Positions 35,057-43,508 are shown, counted from the stretch's first letter. The stretch: 64,000 nucleotides of DNA from Paraburkholderia sp. CNPSo 3272 (GCF_024206495.1 NZ_JAMBPQ010000010.1:62001-126000); one strand, 5' to 3'. Numbers and translations: made by a program. The notes: generated by a model from the sequence alone, not told the origin.

Positions 35057-36172
35057 ATGATGAAATGGTTCGGAGCGGCGCGCTTTATCGAGGCGGGGCC
35101 GGCGGCGGGTGAGGCGCAGGGCGATGCCGATGCATCGCACGCCGCGGTGGTGTTCGAAAACGTCGGCAAGACCTACGAGCCAGGCGCACCGGCGGCCCTC
35201 GCTGGCGTCGACTTGCAGGTGGCGCGCGGCGAAGTGTTCGGCATCATCGGGCGCAGCGGCGCGGGCAAGTCCACGCTGCTGCGGCTCGTGAACGGGCTCG
35301 AAAAACCCACGAGCGGCGGCGTGCGCGTGAACGGCGTGGACGTGGGCGCACTCGACGAGCGCGCTCTGGTGGCGCTGCGGCGGCGCATCGGCATGGTGTT
35401 CCAGCACTTCAATCTGCTTTCCGCCAAGACCGTGCACGACAACATTGCGCTGCCGCTGAAAATCGCGGGTGTGCCGAAGGCCGACATCGAGGCGCGCGTG
35501 AATGTGCTGCTCGATCTCGTCGGCTTGAGCGAACGACGCGACGCGTGGCCGGCGCGTCTTTCGGGCGGCCAGAAGCAGCGCGTGGGCATTGCGCGCGCGC
35601 TCGTGCACGAGCCCGATATCCTGCTCTGCGACGAGGCGACTTCGGCGCTCGACCCGGAAACCACGCGCGCCATTCTCGCGCTGCTGCGCGATATCAACCG
35701 GCGGCTCGGCGTCACCATCGTGCTCATCACGCACGAGATGGAGGTGATACGCGACGTTTGCGACACGGTCGCGGTGATCGAGCGCGGCGAGGTGGTGGAG
35801 CAGGGGCCCGTATGGCGCGTATTCGGCGATCCCCGGCACGAAGCGACGCGTGCGCTCTTGCACACGCCTGGCCACGAGTTGCCCGACGACCTGGCGGCGC
35901 GTATTCAAGCTGTACCGCAAGCGGGCGCGCACGCGCTGTTCGATGTGCGCTTCACCGGCGACGAGGCGCAGGAGCCCGACCTCGCCATGCTCGCGCAGGC
36001 GTTTGGCGCGCAGGGCGTGCGCTTCGTGCATGGCGGTATCGAGCGGATCCAGGGGCGCGCACAAGGGCGGCTGATCGTTTCCGTGCCGGTGCTGAACGCC
36101 ACCGAGGCCGCGTCGCTCGCCGGGCGCGCGCGTGGCCAAGCGAGCCGCGTGGAGGTGCTGGGCTATGTCTGA
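35057..36172 (+). CDS. metN: MetN, methionine-type ABC transporter ATPase
   Basis: A 371-residue ATPase. Walker A is GRSGAGKST (residues 65-73), the signature LSGGQKQRVGIARAL, and Walker B ILLCDEATSALDP. The C-terminal NIL domain (about 285-370) that senses substrate is present. The first ~28 residues are an unusual extra stretch before the ABC fold. ATG 35057 follows GAGGAG. It powers uptake with MetI and MetQ; the stop overlaps metI by eight bases. The substrate may be methionine or another organosulfur compound. Confidence 0.9.
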   Translation: MMKWFGAARFIEAGPAAGEAQGDADASHAAVVFENVGKTYEPGAPAALAGVDLQVARGEVFGIIGRSGAGKSTLLRLVNGLEKPTSGGVRVNGVDVGALDERALVALRRRIGMVFQHFNLLSAKTVHDNIALPLKIAGVPKADIEARVNVLLDLVGLSERRDAWPARLSGGQKQRVGIARALVHEPDILLCDEATSALDPETTRAILALLRDINRRLGVTIVLITHEMEVIRDVCDTVAVIERGEVVEQGPVWRVFGDPRHEATRALLHTPGHELPDDLAARIQAVPQAGAHALFDVRFTGDEAQEPDLAMLAQAFGAQGVRFVHGGIERIQGRAQGRLIVSVPVLNATEAASLAGRARGQASRVEVLGYV

Positions 36173-36821
36173 CGTGTGGATCACCGAACTTCTCGAAGGC
36201 ATCCGCGACACGTTGCTGATGGTCGGCGTATCGGCGGTATTCGCACTCCTGATCGGTATTCCGATCGCGCTGCTGCTCGTCACGACTGCGCGCGGCGGCA
36301 TTCTGGAGCGGCCCGCGCTCAATACCACGCTGGGCGCGCTCGTCAATGCGTTCCGCTCCACGCCTTTCATCATCCTGCTGGTCGCGCTGCTGCCGCTCAC
36401 GCGCTTTCTCGTGGGCACGACCATCGGCGTGTGGGCCGCCGTAGTGCCGCTTTCCATCGCCGCCATTCCGTTCTTCGCGCGCGTGGCCGAAGTGAGCTTG
36501 CGCGAGGTCGATCGCGGCTTGATCGAGGCGGCCCAGGCCATGGGGGCGCAGCGCCGCCATATCGTGTGGCATGTGCTGCTGCCCGAGGCGCTGCCCGGCA
36601 TGCTCGGCGGCTTCACGATCACCGTGGTGGCAATGATCGGCTCTTCGGCGATGGTGGGCGCCGTCGGCGCGGGTGGTCTCGGCGATCTCGCTATACGCTA
36701 CGGCTATCAGCGCTTCGACACGACGGTCATGGTCACTGTGATCGTGCTGCTGATCGCGATCGTCGCGGCGGTGCAGTTCACGGGCGACATGCTGGTGCGG
36801 CGTCTTTTGCGGCGAACCTGA
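36165..36821 (+). CDS. metI: MetI, methionine-type ABC transporter permease
   Basis: A 218-residue permease with five hydrophobic helices. The conserved EAA loop is RGLIEAAQAMGAQRRHIVWHVLLPEALPG, and GSSAMVGAVGAGGLGDLAIRYGYQRF is characteristic of MetI. It is the membrane channel of the importer. The start lies inside the metN 3' end (eight-base overlap), showing coupled translation. An imperfect hairpin 25 bp after its stop may end part of the transcript before the next gene. Confidence 0.92.
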   Translation: MSDVWITELLEGIRDTLLMVGVSAVFALLIGIPIALLLVTTARGGILERPALNTTLGALVNAFRSTPFIILLVALLPLTRFLVGTTIGVWAAVVPLSIAAIPFFARVAEVSLREVDRGLIEAAQAMGAQRRHIVWHVLLPEALPGMLGGFTITVVAMIGSSAMVGAVGAGGLGDLAIRYGYQRFDTTVMVTVIVLLIAIVAAVQFTGDMLVRRLLRRT

Positions 36822-36845
36822 GCGGCGCGAGCCGTTCGACACGAC

Positions 36846-36878
36846 GCGCGCAGCTCTCTTGCTGCGCGCATCGCTTTT
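36846..36878 (+). terminator. Possible terminator after metI
   Basis: GCGCGCAGC (36846-36854) pairs with GCTGCGCGC (36861-36869), loop TCTCTT, then ATCGCTTTT. Read-through into the flavoenzyme gene seems possible given the weak T tail. Confidence 0.5.
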
Positions 36879-36899
36879 CGGGCATTACATTCGGGAACT

Positions 36900-38096
36900 A
36901 TGGGTATGAATGAAGCACAGCGCCCACGTGGGCAGGAACACGACGCGCGTTTCGCCGCGCTGCTCGAAGCGCTGCGCGAGAACGCCGCGCAACGCGATCT
37001 CGCAGGTGGTCACGCGGCCGCCGAAAAGCAGCGCATAGCCGACGCCGGGCTGCTTACGCTCGCCGTGCCGCGCGAATTCGGCGGGCAGTTCGGCGAAGAC
37101 GGCGTGCGCTGGAGCGACATCTACGCGACCATTCGCGCGCTCGCGCGCGTCGACAGCGCGCTTGCGCATCTGCTCGGCTTCCAGTGTTTGCAGATAGCGA
37201 GCGTCGCATTGTGGGGCAGCGCCGCGCAGCGCGCGAACTGGCTCCAAGGCACCGTCGAGCATCGCTGGTGGTGGGGCAATGCCGTGAACCCCATCGACAC
37301 GCGGCTCGTCGCGCAGCCGAACAGGGAAGGCGGCTGGCGTCTGCATGGCAGGAAGGGATTCTGTTCGGGCACCTACGGGTCGGAGATGATGACCGTGAGC
37401 GCGCACGATCCCGCCACTGGCAGCCCGGTGTTCGCGGTCGTGCCCACCACGCGCGCCGGGATCACGGTGCACGACGACTGGGACCCGATTGGCCAGCGTC
37501 AGACCGATAGCGGCACGGTTTCGTTCGAGAACGTGGAGGTGCGCGCCGCGGAAGTGCTGCAGCGGCCCGACACGCCGCGCGCCACGCTGCGCACGCTGGT
37601 CTCGCAAGGCGTGCTGACAAATCTCTTCGTGGGCCTCGCCGAAGGCGCGCTCGAGGAAGCGCGCGCCTACGTACTCGCGAACGGCCGCCCGTGGGTCAAT
37701 TCGGGCGTGCAGCACGTGGCCGACGACCCGTTCCTGCAGCAGCGCTTCGGCGAAATGCGCGTGCAGTCGCTCGCGGCTGCCGTGCTGGCCGATCGTGCGG
37801 GTGCACTGCTCGACGCCGCGTGGGACCAAGGCGAAGATTTGAGCACCGCGACGCGCGCCGGAGTCTCGCTCGCGATTTCGGAGGCGAAGATCGTCGCGCA
37901 CCGCGCCGCGCTGCAGGGCGGCGAGCAGCTTTTCGAGGCGTGCGGCGCACGCGCCACGGCCGCAGCGCTCGCGCTCGACCGTTTCTGGCGCAATGCGCGC
38001 GTGCATACGCTGCACGATCCGCTCGACTACCGTCTGCGCGACGTGGGCCGCTATACGCTCCTGAGAGAAGTGCCGCAGCCGACGCTGTACACTTGA
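36900..38096 (+). CDS. SfnB/DszC-like acyl-CoA-dehydrogenase-fold flavoprotein
   Basis: A 398-residue flavin monooxygenase of the acyl-CoA dehydrogenase fold, in the SfnB/DszC group that helps release sulfur from sulfones and thioethers using reduced flavin. Seen: LTLAVPREFGGQFGEDGVRWSDIY near the N-terminus, WWWGNAVNPIDTR and GRKGFCSGTYGSEMM in the flavin region, and HTLHDPLDYRLRDVGRY at the end. A catalytic Glu as in true dehydrogenases is not obvious. Position 78 bp after a methionine-type importer supports a sulfur-scavenging role. Exact substrate unknown. Confidence 0.78.
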   Translation: MGMNEAQRPRGQEHDARFAALLEALRENAAQRDLAGGHAAAEKQRIADAGLLTLAVPREFGGQFGEDGVRWSDIYATIRALARVDSALAHLLGFQCLQIASVALWGSAAQRANWLQGTVEHRWWWGNAVNPIDTRLVAQPNREGGWRLHGRKGFCSGTYGSEMMTVSAHDPATGSPVFAVVPTTRAGITVHDDWDPIGQRQTDSGTVSFENVEVRAAEVLQRPDTPRATLRTLVSQGVLTNLFVGLAEGALEEARAYVLANGRPWVNSGVQHVADDPFLQQRFGEMRVQSLAAAVLADRAGALLDAAWDQGEDLSTATRAGVSLAISEAKIVAHRAALQGGEQLFEACGARATAAALALDRFWRNARVHTLHDPLDYRLRDVGRYTLLREVPQPTLYT

Positions 38097-38148
38097 GGGC
38101 CCGATCGCGTGGCGTGCCGCGACGCGTTAACCCTTGAGGATCGAAGCG

Positions 38149-39474
38149 TTGGAATTCCGACTACCGACTACGGCGACGGCGCCGTTTTGCCCGTCCGAAG
38201 TGCAGGGCAGCATCGAGGTTTCGCCGCGCGCGCCGTTCTGGAAGAAGTTCTGGCAATTCGCGGGCCCCGGCCTGCTGGTGTCGATCGGCTACATGGACCC
38301 GGGCAACTGGGCCACCGACATCGAGGCGGGCTCGCGCTTCGGTTACAGCCTGTTGTTCGTGGTCGTGCTCTCGAGCCTCGCGGCGATCGCGCTGCAATGC
38401 CTTTCCATGCGCCTTGGCATCGTCACGCAACGCGATCTCGCGGAGCTTTCGCGCGAGCGCTATTCAAGGCCCGTGGCGCTCGGCCAGTGGGTGCTCGCCG
38501 AGCTTTCGATCATCGCCTGCGATCTTGCGGAGGTGCTGGGCGGCGCGCTCGCGTTCCACCTGCTGCTGGGCTGCTCGCTGATGGTGGGGGTGGTGCTCAC
38601 GGCGTTCGATACGCTCATCGTGCTGGGCCTGAAGGGCAAGAACTTCCGCTCGCTCGAGGCGATCATGGCCGGGCTCATCGCCACGATAGGCTTGGGCTAC
38701 GTGATCCAGCTCGCGCTCGTGAAGCCGCACTGGCCCTCGGTGTTCGCGGGCGCGGTGCCGTCGTGGCACGCGATTTCCTCGTCGGAGCCGCTGTATCTGG
38801 CGATCGGCATTCTCGGCGCGACCATCATGCCGCACAACCTCTACCTGCATTCGTCGATCGTGCAGACGCGCGCCGTCAAGCGCGACCGTGCGAGCCTCGC
38901 GCAGGCCATCGGCCTGTCGCGCCTCGACACGATCGTCTCGCTGCTGATCGCGCTGCTCATCAACGCGGCCATCCTGATTCTGGCCGCGGCAGCCTTTCAC
39001 GCCAACGGGCACACCCAGGTCACCGATATCGAACAGGCCTACAAGCTGCTCGCACCGATCGTCGGTACGGGCGCGGCGGCGGTGCTGTTCGCGATTACGC
39101 TGCTTGCCTCCGGGCAAAGCTCGACGTTCACGGGCACCGTGGCGGGCCAGGTCATCATGGAAGGCTTCCTGCAGATGAAGATTCCGTGCTACCAGCGGCG
39201 GCTCATTACGCGCGTGCTCGCGCTGATTCCCGCGTTCGCGGGCGTCGCGCTGCTCGGCAACGGCGCGGTGGGCAAGCTGTTGGTGGCAAGTCAGGTGGTG
39301 CTGAGTTTGCAACTGCCGTTCGCGCTCTGGCCGCTCATTCGCATGACGAACGATCGTGCGCTGATGGGCGAGTTCGTGAACCGGCTCCCCACGCGGCTGC
39401 TGGCGTGGTTCCTGTTCGTCGTGATCTCGGCGGCGAACCTGTGGCTCGTCTGGCAGACGTTCGGCGGAAACTAG
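38149..39474 (+). CDS. mntH: MntH, Nramp-family manganese/iron transporter
   Basis: A 441-residue Nramp transporter. The metal-binding motifs are DPGN in MDPGNWATDIEAG (helix 1) and MPHNLYLHS (helix 6); about eleven helices follow the usual pattern. It imports Mn2+ and Fe2+ with protons. No ATG is available: TTG 38149 lies 8 bp after GAGGA (38136-38140), a better start than TTG 38134, which would lie before that ribosome site. It converges on flhC; a strong hairpin at 39545-39572 separates them. Confidence 0.92.
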   Translation: MEFRLPTTATAPFCPSEVQGSIEVSPRAPFWKKFWQFAGPGLLVSIGYMDPGNWATDIEAGSRFGYSLLFVVVLSSLAAIALQCLSMRLGIVTQRDLAELSRERYSRPVALGQWVLAELSIIACDLAEVLGGALAFHLLLGCSLMVGVVLTAFDTLIVLGLKGKNFRSLEAIMAGLIATIGLGYVIQLALVKPHWPSVFAGAVPSWHAISSSEPLYLAIGILGATIMPHNLYLHSSIVQTRAVKRDRASLAQAIGLSRLDTIVSLLIALLINAAILILAAAAFHANGHTQVTDIEQAYKLLAPIVGTGAAAVLFAITLLASGQSSTFTGTVAGQVIMEGFLQMKIPCYQRRLITRVLALIPAFAGVALLGNGAVGKLLVASQVVLSLQLPFALWPLIRMTNDRALMGEFVNRLPTRLLAWFLFVVISAANLWLVWQTFGGN

Positions 39475-39544
39475 AAGCGGGGAAGGTGTAACGGGTGCGC
39501 GCCATACAGGCGGCAAGCAAAAGCGGCAATCAGAAAGCGCTTCG

Positions 39545-39575
39545 CCGTCCGGTGCGCTCAGGCACCGGACGGTTT
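39545..39575. terminator. Hairpin between convergent mntH and flhC
   Basis: CCGTCCGGTGC (39545-39555) pairs perfectly with GCACCGGACGG (39562-39572), loop of 6. It is followed by TTT on the plus side only, so it is best for mntH but may serve both. Confidence 0.6.
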
Positions 39576-39622
39576 CGCGTCTTGGTCTCGCGTCCGGTTA
39601 GTCCGGATCTGCTCTCCTACGC

Positions 39623-40225
39623 TTACGCAGCCTCGGCAATGCCATCCGACGTTACCACTGCCGGAAGGTCGCTCTCGGTCTGCTCGGCGCCCCGTCGCGC
39701 TGCAGCCGCCTTTTTCGTCTTGCCGGCTCGCGAAGGAGGCTGGCATGCGCCGCACACGACGTTGTGCTGAAGGTCGTGGCGATGCGCGACGAACTTACCG
39801 CCGCAACGGCAGCAAGGCGTCAACTGCAGAATATCGGCATCGAAAAATCGCACCAGGGTCCACGCACGCGTGAGGTCGAGCGCCGGCTCGGCCCCGCTGT
39901 GGCGGCAGTGTTCCAGATACAGCCGGAACCCCTTGGTGAGCGCGTCGAGATGCGAGCAACGCGCTTCGTTCTTGAGGAACAGGTACGTGTTGTAGAACAG
40001 CGAGGCGTGGATGTTGGCCAGCCACGTCATGTACCAGTCCGCCGAGAACGGCAGCATACCTTTGGGCGGCGATACGCCACGGATCTCGCGATACAGGCGG
40101 ATCATGCGGTCGCGTGAGAGCGTGAGTTCGCTTTCGAGCACCTGCATGCGCGCGCCCAACTCGATCAGTGCGATCGCGCGGAATACTTCCTGAGCGTCTT
40201 CGGTGAGGCTGCGCCGTGTAGTCAT
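39623..40225 (-). CDS. flhC: FlhC, flagellar master regulator subunit
   Basis: A 200-residue protein of the FlhC family. Four cysteines for the zinc site are in CCRCGGKF and CGACQ (about 139-160). It pairs with FlhD as the FlhD4C2 activator of class II flagellar promoters. ATG 40225 (MTTRRSL) follows GAGGG; a GTG at 40234 sits too close to that site. The tail after residue 160 is Lys/Ala-rich. No flagellar, motAB or che genes adjoin it, unlike the usual Burkholderia order. Confidence 0.93.
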   Translation of the reverse strand: MTTRRSLTEDAQEVFRAIALIELGARMQVLESELTLSRDRMIRLYREIRGVSPPKGMLPFSADWYMTWLANIHASLFYNTYLFLKNEARCSHLDALTKGFRLYLEHCRHSGAEPALDLTRAWTLVRFFDADILQLTPCCRCGGKFVAHRHDLQHNVVCGACQPPSRAGKTKKAAAARRGAEQTESDLPAVVTSDGIAEAA

Positions 40226-40236
40226 GGACGTCACCC

Positions 40237-40557
40237 TCAGGCGAATTGACCAGCCGGCTGTCCCGCAAGCAGGATGGCCGCATGGGTAGCCGCCACGTCG
40301 GCATGCTTCGAAGTCTGCGTGAGCGCGGACAACATCGCATGATCGTCGAAGCGGAAAAAACAGAGAAGCTGGTCGGAAGAGGCCAACCTGACGATCTGCG
40401 CGAGCGACAGAGCGCCAAGCAGATCGGCCAGTTCCGACGACAGTCCCAGTCGGAACATGCCGACCGGCTTGTCCTCGCGCAGCATGCGCTGGGCGAGCAT
40501 CAGATACGACAAATTAATTTCGCGGATAGATTCCAGCGTCTCGCTGCTACGGTCCAT
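40237..40557 (-). CDS. flhD: FlhD, flagellar master regulator subunit
   Basis: A 106-residue FlhD-family protein, normal length. Typical segments are SIREINLSYLMLAQRMLREDKPVGMFRLGL and LSLAQIVRLASSDQLLCFFRF. It forms the FlhDC activator of flagellar genes and starts 12 bp upstream of flhC. The start is ATG 40557. Its own promoter region holds a perfect palindrome and several GTAAC-type motifs, suggesting tight regulation. Whether this is the main or an additional flhDC copy cannot be told here. Confidence 0.93.
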   Translation of the reverse strand: MDRSSETLESIREINLSYLMLAQRMLREDKPVGMFRLGLSSELADLLGALSLAQIVRLASSDQLLCFFRFDDHAMLSALTQTSKHADVAATHAAILLAGQPAGQFA

Positions 40558-40660
40558 TTCTCTAGTTTCCGAAGCCCCGAATTTAACCCCCCGGCTTTTT
40601 CGCCGTTGTATCTTTTCTCGTCTTGTGGTCGATCTTCGCTCTTTGGCTTGATCTGACTCT

Positions 40661-40691
40661 TTGATACAGGTTGTTACATCTCGTAACAACC
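40661..40691 (-). promoter_or_regulatory. Putative flhD promoter overlapped by a palindrome
   Basis: On the minus strand TTGTTA (40689-40684) and TATCAA (40666-40661) are 17 bp apart. The perfect repeat GGTTGTTAC-ATCTC-GTAACAACC (40669-40691) covers the -35 and part of the spacer, as a repressor site would. Confidence 0.6.
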
Positions 40692-41406
40692 TTGGAGGGA
40701 ATTGTATGAGGGCTTATCTCAGAAATCAATCCCTCGGATCAAAAATAATCGTACTGTTGTAAATTATTTTCGGTAAGTTTTGCTGCAATTTGAAGTCTGG
40801 CTGCCCACATACCGTCACGCCGTTGCCTGAGGTGCTCAAACTGGCCGTAGTACGTTGGTTTATCAGGTTTTTCGCCAGACTGTCGGTGCATGCGCAACGA
40901 AGCGCCGAAGGACGAAAAACGCCGTCCGATGGAATAAACGTTTAGAAAGGAGTTGGGTTGACAGGTAAAAAATACGGCAGTGCGGATTAATACCTATGAC
41001 GAGCGGATTTGTAACAGGTGTTTCGACCCTGACGACCTGTAACAGGGGAATGTGTAACTGAGATGTTACGAGTGCGGACGGTGGGACCAACCGTTGGTTT
41101 CTGGAAAATATGCAGACTGGATATTGCGCGAAGATCGCATTTGTGAAACGTTTGCGAGCCGCGGGCGGCACGGCTTTGAGGAGGGCGGCGAGTAGCAGAC
41201 CGACCCGCGCGCCGACGATACGCGGGCGACGAGCAGCGTGGCGATCTCAAAGTCGTTGTCGATAACCATCGTGCCTCCTATACCGTATACAGCGGGTACC
41301 GTTATGCCGGTTATGTCACGACGTGATATAAGTGGCCTGCTGAAAGCGGCATTCGGGTACGGCGCGTTCGCCCGCGCGGCGCCGGGAATCAATCGGGGGA
41401 GGGATC
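40692..41406. other. Repeat-containing region between flhD and the Usp gene
   Basis: About 700 bp without a supported gene, AT-richer than average. It has TGTAACAGG twice (41010-41018, 41038-41046), the second inside the palindrome CCTGT-A-ACAGG (41036-41046), and GTAAC/GTTAC inverted at 41054-41069. Nearer the Usp gene is TCACG-A-CGTGA (41316-41326). A frame at 40863-41171 (minus) has no recognisable product. The repeats look like regulator sites for flhD or the Usp gene. Confidence 0.55.
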
Positions 41407-41868
41407 ATGGCCTCGTTCAACAGGATTCTGCTGTGTTACGACGCAACGCGCGAAGGCCGCCGGGCTTTGCGTGAGGGTGCCGACCTTGCGCGCGAATGCC
41501 ACGCGCAAACGCATCTGTTGGCCGTGCTCGACCAGGCGCCGCTGCAATGGGGGACGGACATTGCGTCCGCCGTGCCGTTCGAAGCCGCGGAAAACGCGGC
41601 GCGCGAGATTCTGCGTGACGGGGTGGCGTGCCTGCAGGACAAGGGCCTCGCGGCAACGGGGCACTTCGTGGTGGGCCGGCCGATCGACGTGATCGCAAGC
41701 TACTGCGCGGAACTCCAGCCCGATCTCATCGTGGTGGCGCACCACCGGCGGGGACCGCTCAAGCGCTGGTGGGACGGGCGCGACGACCGCCTGCTGCTCG
41801 ACCGCGTCTCGTGCAGCGTCCTGGTCGTCACCGCGGCGGACCCGGAGCCCGCGAAAGCGGCGGCCTGA
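41407..41868 (+). CDS. Universal stress protein family
   Basis: A 153-residue UspA-fold protein: N-terminal strand FNRILLCYDATREGRRAL, then a C-terminal HFVVGRPIDVIASYCAELQPDLIVVAHHRRG, and the final strand SVLVV. The ATP-binding Gly-rich pattern G-x2-G-x9-G-S/T is not intact after HHRRG, so it may be of the non-nucleotide-binding type. Such proteins aid survival in stress and growth arrest. The ATG follows GGGGGAGGG. A small palindrome sits 80 bp upstream. Confidence 0.82.
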   Translation: MASFNRILLCYDATREGRRALREGADLARECHAQTHLLAVLDQAPLQWGTDIASAVPFEAAENAAREILRDGVACLQDKGLAATGHFVVGRPIDVIASYCAELQPDLIVVAHHRRGPLKRWWDGRDDRLLLDRVSCSVLVVTAADPEPAKAAA

Positions 41869-42081
41869 GCCGCCGCCACAACGCCCAAACCGCAGGGCGC
41901 AGCGCCCTGCCGCTCAGGCGTTCGGTTCGCCAAAAACCGGCGTGCGCGCCACGCTGATGCTTTGCTGAACGCCGAATTGCGAGATCGTTGCATGCGCATG
42001 AATCGGGAATGAGCATGCCCGCGCAGGCGCCCGACATGGTACCGGGTGCGGCCGCCGCAGCCGCCTTCAGCGCTCCGCGCG

Positions 42082-42912
42082 TCAAGGCGCCTGGTTGCGC
42101 AAGGCCTGAGCGGTGTGCGGATCGGCGGGAAAGAACGCTTCGATTGCCAGTTCGGAAAGCGTGATGTCGACCGGTGTGCCGAACACGGTGGTCGTGCTGT
42201 AGAACGCCAGTTCGCCGAGCACCGTGCGCACGCGCAGCGGCACGGCAATGTGATGGGCGATCGGCTCGGCGCTCACGTTCGCTACCCCCGGCGGCGTGGG
42301 ATACGCCGCGAGTTCCTCGTGCAGCGCGGCGAGCGCGGGGTCGGCGCTCGCGTCGATCTGACGTTGCAGGCGCGTGAGCAGATGCGCGCGCCACGCGTGC
42401 CAGTTGACGATGCGCGGCGCCATGCCCTCGGGATGCAGCGAAAGCCGCAGCGCATTGATGGGCGCGGCGAGCAGCGCAGGCGAAGCGTCGCCGATGAGCG
42501 GCGCGAGCGCGCCGTTCGTCGCGACGATATTCCAGCGGCGGTCCACGGCCACGGCGGGATACGGTTCGTGACCGCGCAGCACGAGGTCGACAGCCTCGCG
42601 CGCGGCGGCGAGCTGCGGGTCGTCGAGCGCGCGCTCGCGATAGAGCGGCGCATAGCCCGCCGCCACGAGCAGCGCGTTGCGCTCGCGCAGCGGCACATCC
42701 AGCTGCTCGGCCAGATGCATGACCATCTCGCGGCTCGGCAGCGCGCGGCCCGATTCGACGAAGCTCAGATGGCGCGTCGAAATCTCGGCTTCGGTTGCGA
42801 GCAGCAACTGGCTCATGCGCCGGCGCATGCGCCAGTCGCGCAGCATCTCGCCGACACTGGCGCGCACGGCGCCGGACGGCACGGCGGGAAGGAGGGAAGC
42901 GAGCGTGTTCAT
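42082..42912 (-). CDS. XRE-family regulator with MmyB-like ligand domain (copy 1)
   Basis: A 276-residue regulator. The N-terminal helix-turn-helix is about residues 22-70 (MSQLLLATEAEISTRHLSFVESGR), followed by a MmyB-type PAS-like ligand-binding domain (about 100-270, YPAVAVDRRWNIVATN). It closely resembles the protein at 60688-61533, including LDVPLRERNALLxAAGYAP. Ligand and targets are unknown; this family often binds a fatty acid-like ligand and controls a neighbouring gene. It is divergent from a 53-residue membrane protein. The start is ATG 42912. Confidence 0.85.
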   Translation of the reverse strand: MNTLASLLPAVPSGAVRASVGEMLRDWRMRRRMSQLLLATEAEISTRHLSFVESGRALPSREMVMHLAEQLDVPLRERNALLVAAGYAPLYRERALDDPQLAAAREAVDLVLRGHEPYPAVAVDRRWNIVATNGALAPLIGDASPALLAAPINALRLSLHPEGMAPRIVNWHAWRAHLLTRLQRQIDASADPALAALHEELAAYPTPPGVANVSAEPIAHHIAVPLRVRTVLGELAFYSTTTVFGTPVDITLSELAIEAFFPADPHTAQALRNQAP

Positions 42913-42946
42913 GCTGGCGATTCTAACGAAACGCGTGAGCAAGGCG

Positions 42947-42963
42947 ATTACGTCTGAGGTAAA
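42947..42963. promoter_or_regulatory. ATTAC-N7-GTAA motif upstream of XRE copy 1
   Basis: ATTAC (42947-42951) and GTAAA (42959-42963), 35-51 bp upstream of the regulator's start. The same 5-7-5 geometry occurs upstream of the paralogue at 61601-61617. Confidence 0.5.
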
Positions 42964-43030
42964 GAATCGACCGGGCAACGGATATATGAAAACCTCGGGT
43001 TTACGCCCCTGCTGCATTCGTCGACGACCG

Positions 43031-43059
43031 TTACCGTGCGCCGCGCTATCGCCTAAAAT
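43031..43059 (+). promoter_or_regulatory. Putative promoter of the small membrane protein
   Basis: TTACCG (43031-43036) and TAAAAT (43054-43059) are 17 bp apart; the -10 is good and the -35 weak. The predicted start lies about 36 nt before the ATG at 43102. Confidence 0.4.
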
Positions 43060-43101
43060 GAAAAGTCTCACGGACTGTGGCGTCGCGCAGAGGAGACTGC
43101 C

Positions 43102-43263
43102 ATGAGGGAAACCGTCGCTGCTTATCTGCTCGGGCCAGGCGTCATGTTGCTGGTGTGCGCGGCCATGTGGGCCGTGTCGCGCCGCAGCAGAGGCACGCTC
43201 GAGGCGCGCCTGACTCGCTGGCTCGACGCGCATCGGCCGCACGGCATGCATCACAAGCATTGA
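43102..43263 (+). CDS. 53-residue single-helix membrane protein
   Basis: A short gene with AGAGGAG upstream of ATG 43102. The product has one hydrophobic helix (about residues 7-24, AAYLLGPGVMLLVCAAMW), a basic stretch SRRSRGTLEARLTR, and a His-rich tail (GMHHKH). The positive residues after the helix suggest an N-out topology, or an N-in hairpin with its partner. Function unknown. It is divergent from XRE-MmyB copy 1, whose target it may be. The strong ribosome site makes coding likely. Confidence 0.65.
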   Translation: MRETVAAYLLGPGVMLLVCAAMWAVSRRSRGTLEARLTRWLDAHRPHGMHHKH

Positions 43264-43482
43264 GCGTGCCAGCGCCGCGTCGATTTGTGCGATTCTCGAA
43301 CGCATCGCGAACGGACCGCGACAGGTCGCGTCACGGCCGTAACGGCGGGTCAGGCAAATTCCATAGCATTCCGAATCAACTTCCGGACGAGTTCGTTTCG
43401 CTCCGACGCATGGCGCGCCCTGCCGCCTCGTCTACCAGTGACGCCTCACGGCGAGGGAACTGAGCGTGCGCGCCGCGGTCAT

Positions 43483-43501
43483 TCCGATATTGCATATCGG
43501 A
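43483..43501. promoter_or_regulatory. Palindrome just upstream of the DoxX start
   Basis: TCCGATAT-TGC-ATATCGGA, perfect 8-base arms, ends 7 bp before the doxX-family ATG. It could be an operator or an mRNA hairpin that hides the ribosome site. Confidence 0.6.
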
Positions 43502-43508
43502 GCCCTCC

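Noticed and set aside
40863..41171. A 102-codon open frame between flhD and the Usp gene
   Set aside because: It crosses several short palindromes and has no recognised family or good ribosome site.
41892..41910. Perfect 9-bp hairpin after the Usp gene
   Set aside because: No T run follows on either strand, so it is not supported as an intrinsic terminator.
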